Part shown: positions 48,254 through 56,501 of the stretch, piece by piece
How positions within the stretch are numbered: the stretch's first letter is position 1
Layout of the letters: every line of letters starts with the position of its first letter
Origin: JBOFSQ01 sp051651625
GTDB lineage: Bacteria; Planctomycetota; Planctomycetia; Pirellulales; Thermoguttaceae
Assembly: GCA_051651625.1 (NCBI GenBank)
Contig: JBOFSQ010000016.1
Location: forward strand, 18,058 to 82,057
DNA length: 64,000 bases
Direction: 5' to 3'
Program-made: the position numbers and the translations under genes
Notes under the pieces: generated by a model
Database searches by the model: none
What the model saw: only the letters and a program-made list of their open reading frames with translations
What the model was told of the DNA's origin: nothing

Positions 48254-49012
48254 TCACGCCCCGCCGCGAACGATTCCGATGAACGAATCGACCTTGAGCG
48301 ACGCACCGCCGACGAGCGCACCATCGACATCGGGCTGCGACAAAATCTCTTTGGCGTTGTCGGCCTTGACGCTGCCGCCGTACTGAATGCGAACAACATC
48401 AGCGACTTCGCGTCCGTAACGTTCGGCGACCATTCCGCGAATACTCGCGTGAACGTCTTGTGCCTGCTGCGGCGTTGCAACTTTGCCAGTACCAATCGCC
48501 CAAACCGGTTCGTAAGCGATGACACAACGTTTCATATCGCCCGCAGTCACGCCCGAAAACGAACCGTCAAACTGACGACGATTCACACGCTCCGTCACGC
48601 CTGCTTCACGCTCCGCCAAAAGTTCACCAACGCAAACTATCGGAACCAGTCCCGCCGCAAGTGCCGCGTGAACTTTGAGGTTAACCTGTTCACTCGACTC
48701 GTGCAAAATGTGGCGACGTTCGCTGTGTCCGAGAATAACGTACTGGCAACCGACATCCTTCAGCATCGCCGTACTGACCTCGCCAGTGAACGCACCTTCC
48801 TTCTCAAAATAGACGTTCTGCGCACCGACACCAACATTACTGCCACGCAAAACGTCGGCAACACTTTTGATGTAAACGCTTGGCGGGCAGACGACAACGT
48901 CGGCGTAAGAGACCGCAACGGTCTCTTTTTTGAGTCCCTCCGCGAGGGCCGTCGCCGAGGCGAGCGTGAGATTCATCTTCCAATTTCCGGCAATCAAAAG
49001 TTTGCGTGTCAT
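48254..49012 (-). CDS. tpiA: Triosephosphate isomerase
   Basis: Interconverts dihydroxyacetone phosphate and glyceraldehyde 3-phosphate in glycolysis. The 252-residue protein has Lys12 in IAGNWKMN, the catalytic His in ILGHSERR, the Glu in AYEPVWAIGTG, and a phosphate-binding GGASLKVDSF. Length is typical. It is the first gene of a tpiA-secG unit. Confidence 0.97.
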   Translation of the reverse strand: MTRKLLIAGNWKMNLTLASATALAEGLKKETVAVSYADVVVCPPSVYIKSVADVLRGSNVGVGAQNVYFEKEGAFTGEVSTAMLKDVGCQYVILGHSERRHILHESSEQVNLKVHAALAAGLVPIVCVGELLAEREAGVTERVNRRQFDGSFSGVTAGDMKRCVIAYEPVWAIGTGKVATPQQAQDVHASIRGMVAERYGREVADVVRIQYGGSVKADNAKEILSQPDVDGALVGGASLKVDSFIGIVRGGA

Positions 49013-49223
49013 GTTTTTTGCAAGTTATGGGTTAGCGGTGTATCTGCGGAGCACCCAGCAGACGGGAAAGAATCGTAGCGGATTGTCGCCACAAAACCCA
49101 ACTTGACAAGGACTACCGCCCAAAAACTTTCAAACAATCTGGGCAGATTTTGCGGATTGTATCGACTTTGCGGACGATTAGGGGGACGCAAACCCATCTT
49201 CGTAAGGTAGGAGAACCTTTCCC

Positions 49224-49838
49224 ATGAACGCTATTTTCTCACGTTTGACATTGGTTGTTGTCGCCGTCGTGGCCGCGACGGGGTGCCGTATGGCCGATCC
49301 ACTTTACGATCCGTGTAGTCCCATAATGACTGGGCAAATGCCAGCCGATCCGCTGTGTGACCCACTCTTCCGGCTAGGTTCGGCGTACTACCGAAACGGT
49401 GCCTACGCCAGCGGACGCCTGGACAGCGAATACCTCGAAAGAGGTGAAACAATCGTGACAAGCGACGGCGACGCCAACTGGCAATCGACCGAAACCGAAG
49501 GCGTTAAGAAAACGAGCGGGCCGCGGCGGGCCGTCCCAGAAACGCCTGCACCCACCATCTCGAATCCGCCCGCACCCCACAGCAACGGCGGGATGCGATT
49601 CCGTACACCCAAAACGGATACGATACCGTCGGCACCATCGCCGTCACCAGCGTCGCCGATTCCGTCGCCCGCACCGTGGGATACACCGGTAACACCGTCA
49701 CTTCCGGCGACGCCGTTGACACCGCCCGCCTCCGCACACGACTCTGGCATAACTCTCGAAATGCTCCGCCAAAGTGATCCAACCATCACCAACGTCGAAA
49801 TCGTTGAAGTACGCGAGGGGGGAACGCGGGTGCGGTGA
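49224..49838 (+). CDS. Predicted lipoprotein with Pro-rich region
   Basis: A 204-residue protein. The N-terminus LVVVAVVAATGCRM fits a lipobox (Cys21), so it is probably lipid-anchored. It then shows two short motifs DPLYDPC and DPLCDPLFR, a charged stretch, a long Pro/Ser-rich segment, and a C-terminal block TITNVEIVEVREGGTRVR that recurs in planctomycete envelope proteins. The function is unknown. It is followed 24 bp later by a complete family-A repeat. Confidence 0.72.
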   Translation: MNAIFSRLTLVVVAVVAATGCRMADPLYDPCSPIMTGQMPADPLCDPLFRLGSAYYRNGAYASGRLDSEYLERGETIVTSDGDANWQSTETEGVKKTSGPRRAVPETPAPTISNPPAPHSNGGMRFRTPKTDTIPSAPSPSPASPIPSPAPWDTPVTPSLPATPLTPPASAHDSGITLEMLRQSDPTITNVEIVEVREGGTRVR

Positions 49839-49861
49839 CAGTCCGCTAACAAGTTCTTCTT

Positions 49862-50005
49862 TAGACCTGTTCGGAAACGTTAAATTGGGGCGATTTGGTA
49901 GTTCTGGTTCGGCATAGCCGAACCCTCCAGTTATCAACGCCTAGGCGTTTGGAGGGTTCGGCTATGCCGAACCGATGTGCGGGTGCAAGTTTCCGAACAG
50001 GTCTA
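49862..50005. repeat. Repeat family A, complete 144-bp copy
   Basis: Reference copy of the family: TAGACCTGTTCGGAAAC, a 25-bp spacer, TAGTTCTGG, hairpin GGTTCGGCATAGCCGAACC with CTCCAG, inverted counterpart, then GATGTGCGGGTGCAAG and the right end GTTTCCGAACAGGTCTA. Both ends finish in TA. Confidence 0.92.
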
Positions 50006-50025
50006 ATCGTTCACCGTGTCCCCCA

Positions 50026-51855
50026 ATGCATCGCTGTTACAAATACCGAGAGATTGCGGAGCTTCGTGACCAGCAGGTGCGTTTCGCGCCGCGCGACAAG
50101 CGGCTCGAACAGGCGACGCGGGCCGAAGAACTTCTCGCAGAACTCGATGACCACACCGAATACTCGTGGACGTTTCTAACGCAACGACTCATCGACTATC
50201 GTTCAGAAATGAACACCGAGAGCCGCTTCGTCGGCGAACATCTCCGCGTCGATCTCATGCTCCTGATCGAAGACTTGACCGAATCGGCACGTCTCACGGT
50301 CGAGGAGTGCGGCGAACGAGTTTGGTTCACCGACGAACTTGTCGCCAAACTCGGCGTCACGCCGAAGACGCTCACCCGTTGGCGGATGCGCGACCTCGTT
50401 GCGATAGTCGTTTGGGTGAACGGGAAACGTCGCGTCGCATTCCGCGACCGCGTTGTGACGAAGTGGCAAGCCGTCCACGCGGAACACCTCCGGCGTAGCC
50501 ACGACTTTTCGCGGATGTCAACAAGTGAACGCGAAACGATAATCGTCGCCGCTCGCAGACTCGCATTCAGCGGTGGAACGCCGACCGATGTCGCGTCGTT
50601 TCTCGCACGCATCTTCGGACGGAGCCGCGAGACGATCCGTTACACGCTTCGCCAGTTCGACGCCGCACACCCGCACTGTGCGGTCTTTCCGAATCGCCGC
50701 CGTCGCCTGCTCCCCGCTGCGTACCGCGAACTGGTTGCAGAGAGAAAACGCGGCGCAACCATCGACGCACTTGCAAACCGATTCGACGTGTCGCGGACGA
50801 GCGTCTACCGTTTTTTGGCGATAAACAAACTAGAAGAGATCGCGCTGCTACCGCTCCGATTTCAAGGGATCACACCAAGCGAACTTGAGCCGTCAGAGCT
50901 GAACGACGCGCCATCGTCGCACGACGCAATCGTTTGCGGCAAATCGCGTGTCCGTCATTCCCGCGTACTCGGCGGGAATCCAGAGCACACGGCTGAAGCA
51001 AACGCGATAGCGACATTCGCGCAAGCGAATCCCAATGCGTTCGCTCTAGGCCCCCGCCGAGTACGCGGGGGTGACGAATTTGAAGTCAATCGTGAACAGA
51101 TACCGCACGCCGATACAGTTCCCGATTTTCAAGAGGTTTCGTTTCACGTTGACAGCGACGACACGACGCTTCTCACGCCGGATGAAGAGGTTGCGTTGTT
51201 CCGGCGGATGAATCGCTTAAAGTGTCGTGCTGCGACGCTCCGCGAGGGAGTCGATCCGAAGAATCCGCGTCCAGCGACGCTGACGCTGATTCAAGAACTC
51301 TACGACGAATCGGTGGCGATAAAGAAGCGGATTGCGGCGGCGAACGTTCGGCTCGTCTATCACACTGCGCAGCGGCACCGCTCATCGTACACATCGCGCG
51401 ACATCGACACGCTCATCAGTGACGGCCAATTAGTTTTGCTTGAAGCGATAGAGACGTTTAATCCTGCGCGTGGTAACAAGTTTTCGTCGTATGTGACGTG
51501 GGCGTTGATGCGTGCGTTTGCGCGTCCGCCGGGGCGGCGTCCGCTACCGATCTCGCCCGACGCCAATGTTGCGGTGGTGCCGGATTATCACCGCGCAGAG
51601 TTTGGCACCGAGTCGCGTGAAGCGGCGGCGTTGGCGGCGGCGATCTCCGTCGATGACCTGCTGGAACAACTCACGCCGCGTGAACGAACGATCCTGACGC
51701 AACGCTTCGGGATCGGTGTCGCCGATGTCCCGACGCTCACGCTCCAAGAACTTGCGACGATGCTGAATCTGTCGTCGGAACGAGTGCGTCAACTCGCATC
51801 GCGCTCGCTCGAACGCCTCCGAAACATCGCTGAAGACGACGCAGAAATGGTGTAG
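50026..51855 (+). CDS. Sigma-70 family RNA polymerase sigma factor with in-frame repeat insert
   Basis: A 609-residue protein. The N-terminal half carries two helix-turn-helix blocks (VTPKTLTRWRMRDLV; FDVSRTSVYRFLAI) typical of planctomycete sigma proteins. The C-terminal half has region 1.2 (LLTPDEEVALFRRMNR), region 2 (ANVRLVYHTAQRH; FNPARGNKFSSYVTWALMRA) and region 4 (LTPRERTILTQRFGIG; LQELATMLNLSSERVRQLAS). Between the two halves, residues 310-350 are encoded by a palindromic repeat at 50953-51076, read without a stop. The frame upstream of 50026 runs into the family-A repeat, so the ATG at 50026 was chosen. It presumably directs transcription of a stress or house-keeping regulon; the regulon is unknown. 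Confidence 0.88.
   Translation: MHRCYKYREIAELRDQQVRFAPRDKRLEQATRAEELLAELDDHTEYSWTFLTQRLIDYRSEMNTESRFVGEHLRVDLMLLIEDLTESARLTVEECGERVWFTDELVAKLGVTPKTLTRWRMRDLVAIVVWVNGKRRVAFRDRVVTKWQAVHAEHLRRSHDFSRMSTSERETIIVAARRLAFSGGTPTDVASFLARIFGRSRETIRYTLRQFDAAHPHCAVFPNRRRRLLPAAYRELVAERKRGATIDALANRFDVSRTSVYRFLAINKLEEIALLPLRFQGITPSELEPSELNDAPSSHDAIVCGKSRVRHSRVLGGNPEHTAEANAIATFAQANPNAFALGPRRVRGGDEFEVNREQIPHADTVPDFQEVSFHVDSDDTTLLTPDEEVALFRRMNRLKCRAATLREGVDPKNPRPATLTLIQELYDESVAIKKRIAAANVRLVYHTAQRHRSSYTSRDIDTLISDGQLVLLEAIETFNPARGNKFSSYVTWALMRAFARPPGRRPLPISPDANVAVVPDYHRAEFGTESREAAALAAAISVDDLLEQLTPRERTILTQRFGIGVADVPTLTLQELATMLNLSSERVRQLASRSLERLRNIAEDDAEMV
50953..51076. repeat. Family-E palindromic element inside the sigma-factor gene
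   Basis: The arms CGTCATTCCCGCGTACTCGG and the inverted CCGAGTACGCGGGGGTGACG lie at the two ends, with GCGACATTCGCGCAAGCGAA and other inverted pieces between. The same arms occur in non-coding DNA at about 19090-19116, 19412-19441, 56451-56477 and 57285-57312. The span is about 42 codons, in frame. Confidence 0.8.
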
Positions 51856-51901
51856 ACCCGTCACGGTGCAACACCACCCCTCGCCTCTAATCTCTCGCCT
51901 C

Positions 51902-52972
51902 TCACCCCATCTTCTTATGCCATCTCCACGCGGAGCGGATGCAGTCGTCGAGCGTGCTGCATGGTTCCCAGCCGAGGAGGCGTCTGGCCTTTTCGGACGA
52001 ACCTATGAGCACGGGCGGGTCGCCGTCGCGGCGAGCGACGATAGTTGTGGGGATCGCGTGCTTCGTAATCTTTCGCGCTGACTCCAAAACTTCCTGAACC
52101 GAATGACCGCAACCGCAACCGAGATTGTAGTCGTCAGAGGCGTTCGTCTCCAACATTTGCTGCAAACCTTTGAGGTGCGCGTCGGCGAGGTCGGTGACGT
52201 GAATGTAGTCGCGGATGCACGTCCCGTCGGGCGTCGGATAATCGTTACCGAATACCGAAATCGAAGGCCGCTTCCCTGCGGCCACATCGAGAACGAGCGG
52301 AATGAGATGCGTTTCTGGGACGTGCCGTTCGCCGATGACGCCCGAATCGTCCGCACCTGCCGCGTTGAAGTAACGGAAGATGCAGTGCTTGAATCCGTAA
52401 GCAACGTCGTAGTCGCGGAGAATTCGCTCGACCATCAACTTCGACCAACCATACGGACTCACGGGATTTTGTGGCAACGTCTCGTCCATCGGAGACCCGT
52501 AACGGGTCATTTTGTAGGCTTCGCCCTCCGTCGCGCCGCGGCCTCGATGGGCCGCTAACGTTTCGGTACGGGAAACTTCAACCATCTTGGGTAGACTTGT
52601 TTTCGCTTCGCCAAACGTTGCACACGTTGACGAGAAGACGAAGTTGTTTACGCCGTGCGTCATCATTGCGTCGAGCAAGACGAGTGTGCGGGCGACGTTG
52701 TTGTCGTAGTAGATACTCGGTTTCGCCACCGACTCGCCGACGCACGCAAACGCCGCAAAGTGCATCACCGCGTCGATCTTGTGTGACGTGAAAATGCGGT
52801 CAAGCACCGCGCGGTCGCCGAGGTCGCCTTCGACGAACTCCCCCCAACGTGCGAACTCGCGGTGCCCCGTAACAAGATTGTCGAGAACGACCGTGTCGTA
52901 ACCGTTCTCGCTTAACAGCTTGTTTGCGTGCGAACCAATGTAACCTGCGCCACCAACGATTAGAATTGTCAT
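51902..52972 (-). CDS. galE: UDP-glucose 4-epimerase with in-frame repeat insert
   Basis: Interconverts UDP-glucose and UDP-galactose. The 356-residue protein starts MTILIVGGAGYIGSHANKLL. It keeps the active site: Ser115 in FSSTCATFGE and Tyr174-xxx-Lys178 in SPYGWSK, and later CIRDYIHVTDLADAHL. The family is usually about 325-330 residues; here residues 127-160 (LPKMVEVSRTETLAAH ... MTRYGS) are encoded by a family-G repeat at 52492-52589. They fall in a loop between the Ser and the Tyr, where the E. coli enzyme has a short surface loop, so the enzyme may still work. The ATG at 52972 follows the family start. Confidence 0.92.
   Translation of the reverse strand: MTILIVGGAGYIGSHANKLLSENGYDTVVLDNLVTGHREFARWGEFVEGDLGDRAVLDRIFTSHKIDAVMHFAAFACVGESVAKPSIYYDNNVARTLVLLDAMMTHGVNNFVFSSTCATFGEAKTSLPKMVEVSRTETLAAHRGRGATEGEAYKMTRYGSPMDETLPQNPVSPYGWSKLMVERILRDYDVAYGFKHCIFRYFNAAGADDSGVIGERHVPETHLIPLVLDVAAGKRPSISVFGNDYPTPDGTCIRDYIHVTDLADAHLKGLQQMLETNASDDYNLGCGCGHSVQEVLESARKITKHAIPTTIVARRDGDPPVLIGSSEKARRLLGWEPCSTLDDCIRSAWRWHKKMG
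52492..52589 (-). repeat. Family-G element in frame inside galE
   Basis: Read on the coding strand: CAAGATGGTTGAAGTTTCCC, AGCGGCCCATCGAGGCCGCG and GACCCGTTACGGGTCTC. Closest relative is the intergenic copy at 24968-25064; the copy at 10515-10611 also matches. All three are 97-98 bp. Confidence 0.9.
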
Positions 52973-52990
52973 AGCTTCTTGTGTGAGTGA

Positions 52991-53048
52991 GTAGTTCTGG
53001 TTCGGCATAGCCGAACCGATGTGCGAGTACAAGTTTCCGAACAGGTCT
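52991..53048 (+). repeat. Repeat family A, 58-bp short form
   Basis: TAGTTCTGG, GGTTCGGCATAGCCGAACC, then GTTTCCGAACAGGTCTA. Its last bases overlap the start of the next element (TAGAGCGGTTTTC), sharing TA. Confidence 0.8.
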
Positions 53049-53323
53049 AGAGCGGTTTTCTTTTCTCTGCACCCAGACCTGTTGGTTTGGTATGGGCCGG
53101 GAATCCTTTCCCCGTAGGGGAATAATATCAGTAGAACCGCGACCACGATAGAATCGGCTTTGCCCGTAGGGCATCAATGATTTCAGCTTCGTGAATATGA
53201 ATGCCCTACGGGCAAACGAATTTCGTTAACGGCCTCGTTCTATTGATATTGTTGCCCTACGGGCAAAGGAAGAACGCAATTCACGTTCGACAAACGTGCT
53301 ACACAAAAAGGAAAACCGCTCTA
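53047..53323. repeat. Repeat family F/J with terminal inverted repeats
   Basis: Ends TAGAGCGGTTTTCTTTT and AAGGAAAACCGCTCTA are inverted. Inside are hairpins TTCCCCGTAGGGGAA, TTGCCCGTAGGGCA and TGCCCTACGGGCAA (two), related to the element at 21278-21390. Its right end supplies the TAG stop of the small gene that follows on the minus strand. Confidence 0.78.
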
Positions 53324-53560
53324 ATAGGTGCAAGGCATCCACACATCGTCGATTGGAGCAATGATGTCGCCACGGATTTTCATGCGTCCGTAAATGGCGG
53401 GGTCGATAAAGTCACGAAGTCCCGGACGCACCGAAGGTGCGTTTCGTGTAACCGCCTCACGAATGAGCGATGCAATCGCTTCCGGCTCCAACAACCCGCG
53501 TTCTTTGGCGGTTGCGAGAATTGGAGCTGGGAGCGATAATGTTACGTCGAGAGTTGGCAT
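53321..53560 (-). CDS. Small antitoxin-like protein downstream of argF
   Basis: A 79-residue protein, MPTLDVTLSLPAPILATAKE ... EAIASLIREAVTRNAP, followed by GRMKIRGDIIAPIDDVWMP. The second half resembles C-termini of VapB/Phd-type antitoxins that hold a toxin, while the first half suggests a ribbon-helix-helix. No toxin gene adjoins. The start lies 11 bp after argF, in the same operon. The stop TAG is the terminus of a repeat, so the true end may be altered. The assignment is weak. Confidence 0.5.
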   Translation of the reverse strand: MPTLDVTLSLPAPILATAKERGLLEPEAIASLIREAVTRNAPSVRPGLRDFIDPAIYGRMKIRGDIIAPIDDVWMPCTY

Positions 53561-53571
53561 GAAATTGTCCC

Positions 53572-54495
53572 CTATTTCAGCAGCCACGCGAGGAGTCCTT
53601 TTTGGGCGTGCATTCGGTTTTCGGCTTGCTGGACGACGAGGCTTTGCGGCGAGTCGATTACGTCGTCGGTCACTTCTTGTCCGCGTTTTGCGGGGAGACA
53701 GTGAAGGAAAACCGCGTCGCGCCGCGCGAGTTTCATCAGTGCTGCGTTAACTTGGTACGGTTTGAACGCACGTTTTCGTTTCGCTTCTTCTGCTTCTTGT
53801 CCCATACTCACCCAAACGTCAGTGTAGATCGCGTGTACACCGGCGACGCCGTTTTGCGGGTCGTCGGTGATGGTGATCGAAAATCCTTTGGCGGATTTGT
53901 CGCCGCAAAGTTTTTTGATCGTCTCCGGCGAGAACTGGTATTTTTTCGGCGACACCAGAACGATACCGAAACCGAGTTTCGCTGCGGCGCGGACGAGACT
54001 CGCGGTGACGTTGTTGCAGTCGCCGACACACGCGAGAGTTAGCTTTCGCAGTGTGCCGAAGTGTTCTTGGAGCGTGAGCACGTCGGCCAACGCCTGACAC
54101 GGATGTGCTTCGTCGGTGAGTGCGTTTATGATCGGGCACGACGACCACTTCGCCATCTCGACGACACTTGCGTGCGACTTCGCACGAAACGCTATCGCAT
54201 CAACCATCGACGACAAAACGCGGGCGAAGTCGCACGTTGCTTCACGTTTTCCGAAGCCGACATCTGCACCGAGAAAGAGCGAGCCGCCGCCGAGTTGCAA
54301 CATCCCCGCTTCAAAACTGACGCGAGTTCGCAGCGACTGTTTTTCGAAGATCATCGCCAGCGTTTTTCCTGCAAGGAGCGGCGTGCGGCGTCCGCTGGCA
54401 ACGTCGCTCTTGATTTCTGCGGCGAGTGTCAAAATCGTCTCCAGTTCCGCGCGGGAAACGTCGTCGAGTGTTAGGAGGTGACGTGGTTTTTTCAT
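53572..54495 (-). CDS. argF: Ornithine carbamoyltransferase
   Basis: Arginine biosynthesis: carbamoyl phosphate plus ornithine gives citrulline. The 307-residue protein has the carbamoyl-phosphate loop FEKQSLRTR near residue 50-58, the HPCQALAD motif, and the ornithine-loop HCLPAKRG near the end. SLRTR is a common variant of STRTR. ATG at 54495 is the family start (MKKPRHLLTL). It stands apart from other arg genes in this window. Confidence 0.96.
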   Translation of the reverse strand: MKKPRHLLTLDDVSRAELETILTLAAEIKSDVASGRRTPLLAGKTLAMIFEKQSLRTRVSFEAGMLQLGGGSLFLGADVGFGKREATCDFARVLSSMVDAIAFRAKSHASVVEMAKWSSCPIINALTDEAHPCQALADVLTLQEHFGTLRKLTLACVGDCNNVTASLVRAAAKLGFGIVLVSPKKYQFSPETIKKLCGDKSAKGFSITITDDPQNGVAGVHAIYTDVWVSMGQEAEEAKRKRAFKPYQVNAALMKLARRDAVFLHCLPAKRGQEVTDDVIDSPQSLVVQQAENRMHAQKGLLAWLLK

Positions 54496-54545
54496 GAGAT
54501 GCACAAATTGTGAAGATGTTGCGGTTTTTGGATTCGGAGACGGTC

Positions 54546-55574
54546 TTACTTCAATTCCTCTTCAAACTCTGCAAGCGACGTACACAACGCCGCCGTCACG
54601 GTAAGTGAGTCGAGGACGACGGTGTCACCAATTTGCGAGATGCGTTCAGAAACACGCTTCGGAACGCGATTAAACCTCGCCGTCAAAACACGGAGTAGCG
54701 AGGCGACCTTGCCGCGTGCTTCCCCGCGTGCTTCTAGTTCTTCAAAAATTGTTAGTTTCATATCTTTGGCCCTTTCTCCAAAAACGGTTTTCGCCGCTAC
54801 GTTGACATCATCCGACGCAAGCTCGCGATGACGTGCCATAAAGACCTTCGCTACAAATGACAACACATCCTTGAGCCACTCCTTTTGCTCGTCAATCGAC
54901 GTGAATTCGCGGAGCGGCATCAAGGCCTTTGGAAACTCGTCCAACACGCCTTCACACATCTGCTTGAGGATTCCGAGCACGAGTCGCAAGACCGGCGGGC
55001 CGATCAGCTTCTCAAAGTCCCACGACGGCAGGTCAACAACGTCATAAAAAACTTCTGGCACCATGCCAATCGGTTTGCCATTTTTGTCTTTGGGGAGAAG
55101 ATCAGCGAGACACGGATACGGCGTCCTGCACGGCTTCTTCCCCGTTCGTAAAACGATGAAATATGGAGCGGAGAGCGGTTTGCCAGCCTTGCGCTCGGCG
55201 TCCCAAATAGCACTGATAAACTTGAGAATCTTGAGCGGTATCTCACGCAGCGAACCCGTTTGATGCTCAAAAATGATCACGGCGAGGAGCGAACCACAAC
55301 CATCTTTCAACGGACACTGAAAGACCAAGTCAACAATTCGCTCATCAACGTCTTTGCCAAAAAGGTGCGTCGGCGCAAGGTGAATGCTTTTCAGATCGAG
55401 TTGGGTAATAAATTGGGGATTTGCGTAACACCGCAGAAACTCCACGAAAACGACGACACGCCCGAAGACATTCTTGACGAAGGCGTCAAAAATGTTGCCT
55501 TGTTTTTTCTTGGGAGCACTCTTCTTGGAAGCCATGTTCGGCTCGCGTTTTGGAAGTTTTTGCATCGCTTGCAT
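54546..55574 (-). CDS. Rpn/PD-(D/E)XK-family nuclease (transposase-like, PDDEXK_2)
   Basis: A 342-residue cytoplasmic protein. After a basic start it shows the Rpn core: FDAFVKNVFGRVVVFVEFLR, then VDERIVDLVFQCPL and VIIFEHQTGS, where the D...E-x-Q pattern marks a PD-(D/E)XK nuclease. The family includes recombination-promoting Rpn nucleases of E. coli; in planctomycetes and other phyla it is a multi-copy, mobile-looking gene group. The C-terminal third (ERAKDMKLTIFEELEARGEA) is also typical. It may relate to the repeats of the region, but I cannot show this. The start at 55574 has a GAGGA motif upstream. Confidence 0.82.
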   Translation of the reverse strand: MQAMQKLPKREPNMASKKSAPKKKQGNIFDAFVKNVFGRVVVFVEFLRCYANPQFITQLDLKSIHLAPTHLFGKDVDERIVDLVFQCPLKDGCGSLLAVIIFEHQTGSLREIPLKILKFISAIWDAERKAGKPLSAPYFIVLRTGKKPCRTPYPCLADLLPKDKNGKPIGMVPEVFYDVVDLPSWDFEKLIGPPVLRLVLGILKQMCEGVLDEFPKALMPLREFTSIDEQKEWLKDVLSFVAKVFMARHRELASDDVNVAAKTVFGERAKDMKLTIFEELEARGEARGKVASLLRVLTARFNRVPKRVSERISQIGDTVVLDSLTVTAALCTSLAEFEEELK

Positions 55575-55589
55575 TTTGCATTTTGTTCC

Positions 55590-56369
55590 TCAAAACCACG
55601 AGCAAGTGAATCCGCCATCGACGTAGACAATCGAACCGGTGATGTAACTTCCCGCCTTTTTGGACAGGAGCAGAATCGACGCGCCGACCAGTTCGTCGGG
55701 CGTGCCGAAGCGGTGCATCGGAGTACCGCCGATGATGCTCTCGATCCGTTTGGCGTCGAGGAGTTTGCGATTTTGTTCGGCTGGAAAAAATCCGGGGCAG
55801 ATCGCGTTGACGCGGATGTTGCGGTCGGCGAACTCTTGCGCAATGTTTTGCGTGAGGTTAACAACGCCCGCCTTCGACGACGCATACGCGAAAACTCGCG
55901 AGAGCGGACGGTCAGAGTTAACACTGCCAATGTTGAGAATCGATCCGCCGCCCGTCTCAAGCATCGCTTTGATGAAGACCTGACACGTCTCCATCGTGCC
56001 TTTGAGATTGACGGCGAAGATTTTGTCCCAGAGACTCGGATCGACTTCGAGAAACGGCGTCCCGACGTTGATTCCAGCGGAGTTGACGAGCATGTCGATC
56101 TTCCCCGTAACGCGGAGCGACGACGCGAGAAGCTGTTCTATCGAGTCGCGGTTTGTTATGTCAACGACACAACAAGTCGTCTTGACGCCGAGCGTTTCGA
56201 GCGACGCGGCGCGGCGGCGACATTGCTCGTCACTCGTGTCGGCGATGACGACGTGAGCACCAGCCTGACCGAGTCCAGCGGCTATCGCGCCACCGAGTTC
56301 ACCCGCACCGCCAACGACTACCGCAACTTGACCGTGCAGCCCGAAAAGTTCTTTGAGAAATGTTGTCAT
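55590..56369 (-). CDS. SDR-family dehydrogenase, possibly sugar-acid (mannonate or gluconate) oxidoreductase
   Basis: A 259-residue cytoplasmic protein. The N-terminal Rossmann motif is VVGGAGELGGAIA instead of the usual TGxxxGIG. It has NSAG near residue 93, a catalytic Ser in NIGSVNSD and Tyr-xxx-Lys in YASSKAGVV, with GGFTCSWF at the end. The GG-x-G-x-LG start is met in fructuronate/mannonate reductase-type SDRs, but many others share it. It is encoded just upstream of the Rpn gene, in the same direction; no pathway neighbours. The substrate is unknown. Confidence 0.85.
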   Translation of the reverse strand: MTTFLKELFGLHGQVAVVVGGAGELGGAIAAGLGQAGAHVVIADTSDEQCRRRAASLETLGVKTTCCVVDITNRDSIEQLLASSLRVTGKIDMLVNSAGINVGTPFLEVDPSLWDKIFAVNLKGTMETCQVFIKAMLETGGGSILNIGSVNSDRPLSRVFAYASSKAGVVNLTQNIAQEFADRNIRVNAICPGFFPAEQNRKLLDAKRIESIIGGTPMHRFGTPDELVGASILLLSKKAGSYITGSIVYVDGGFTCSWF

Positions 56370-56450
56370 GTTTGTTACCGGTTACGGTTTGTTTAGTCAT
56401 TCACGCAAAAGCGAAAAACCAGAGTGGGAAGCGTAAGCGAGTGCCCGAAT

Positions 56451-56477
56451 CAGGATGGATTCCCGCCTGCGCGGGAA
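56451..56477. repeat. Family-E short palindrome
   Basis: ATGGATTCCCGCCTGCGCGG with complement, preceded by a family-D unit at 56422-56446 (GGGAAGCGTAAGCGAGTGCC). A near-identical D-plus-E pair is at 57230-57312. Confidence 0.7.
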
Positions 56478-56501
56478 TGATGCGCGATTTACCGTGAACG
56501 G

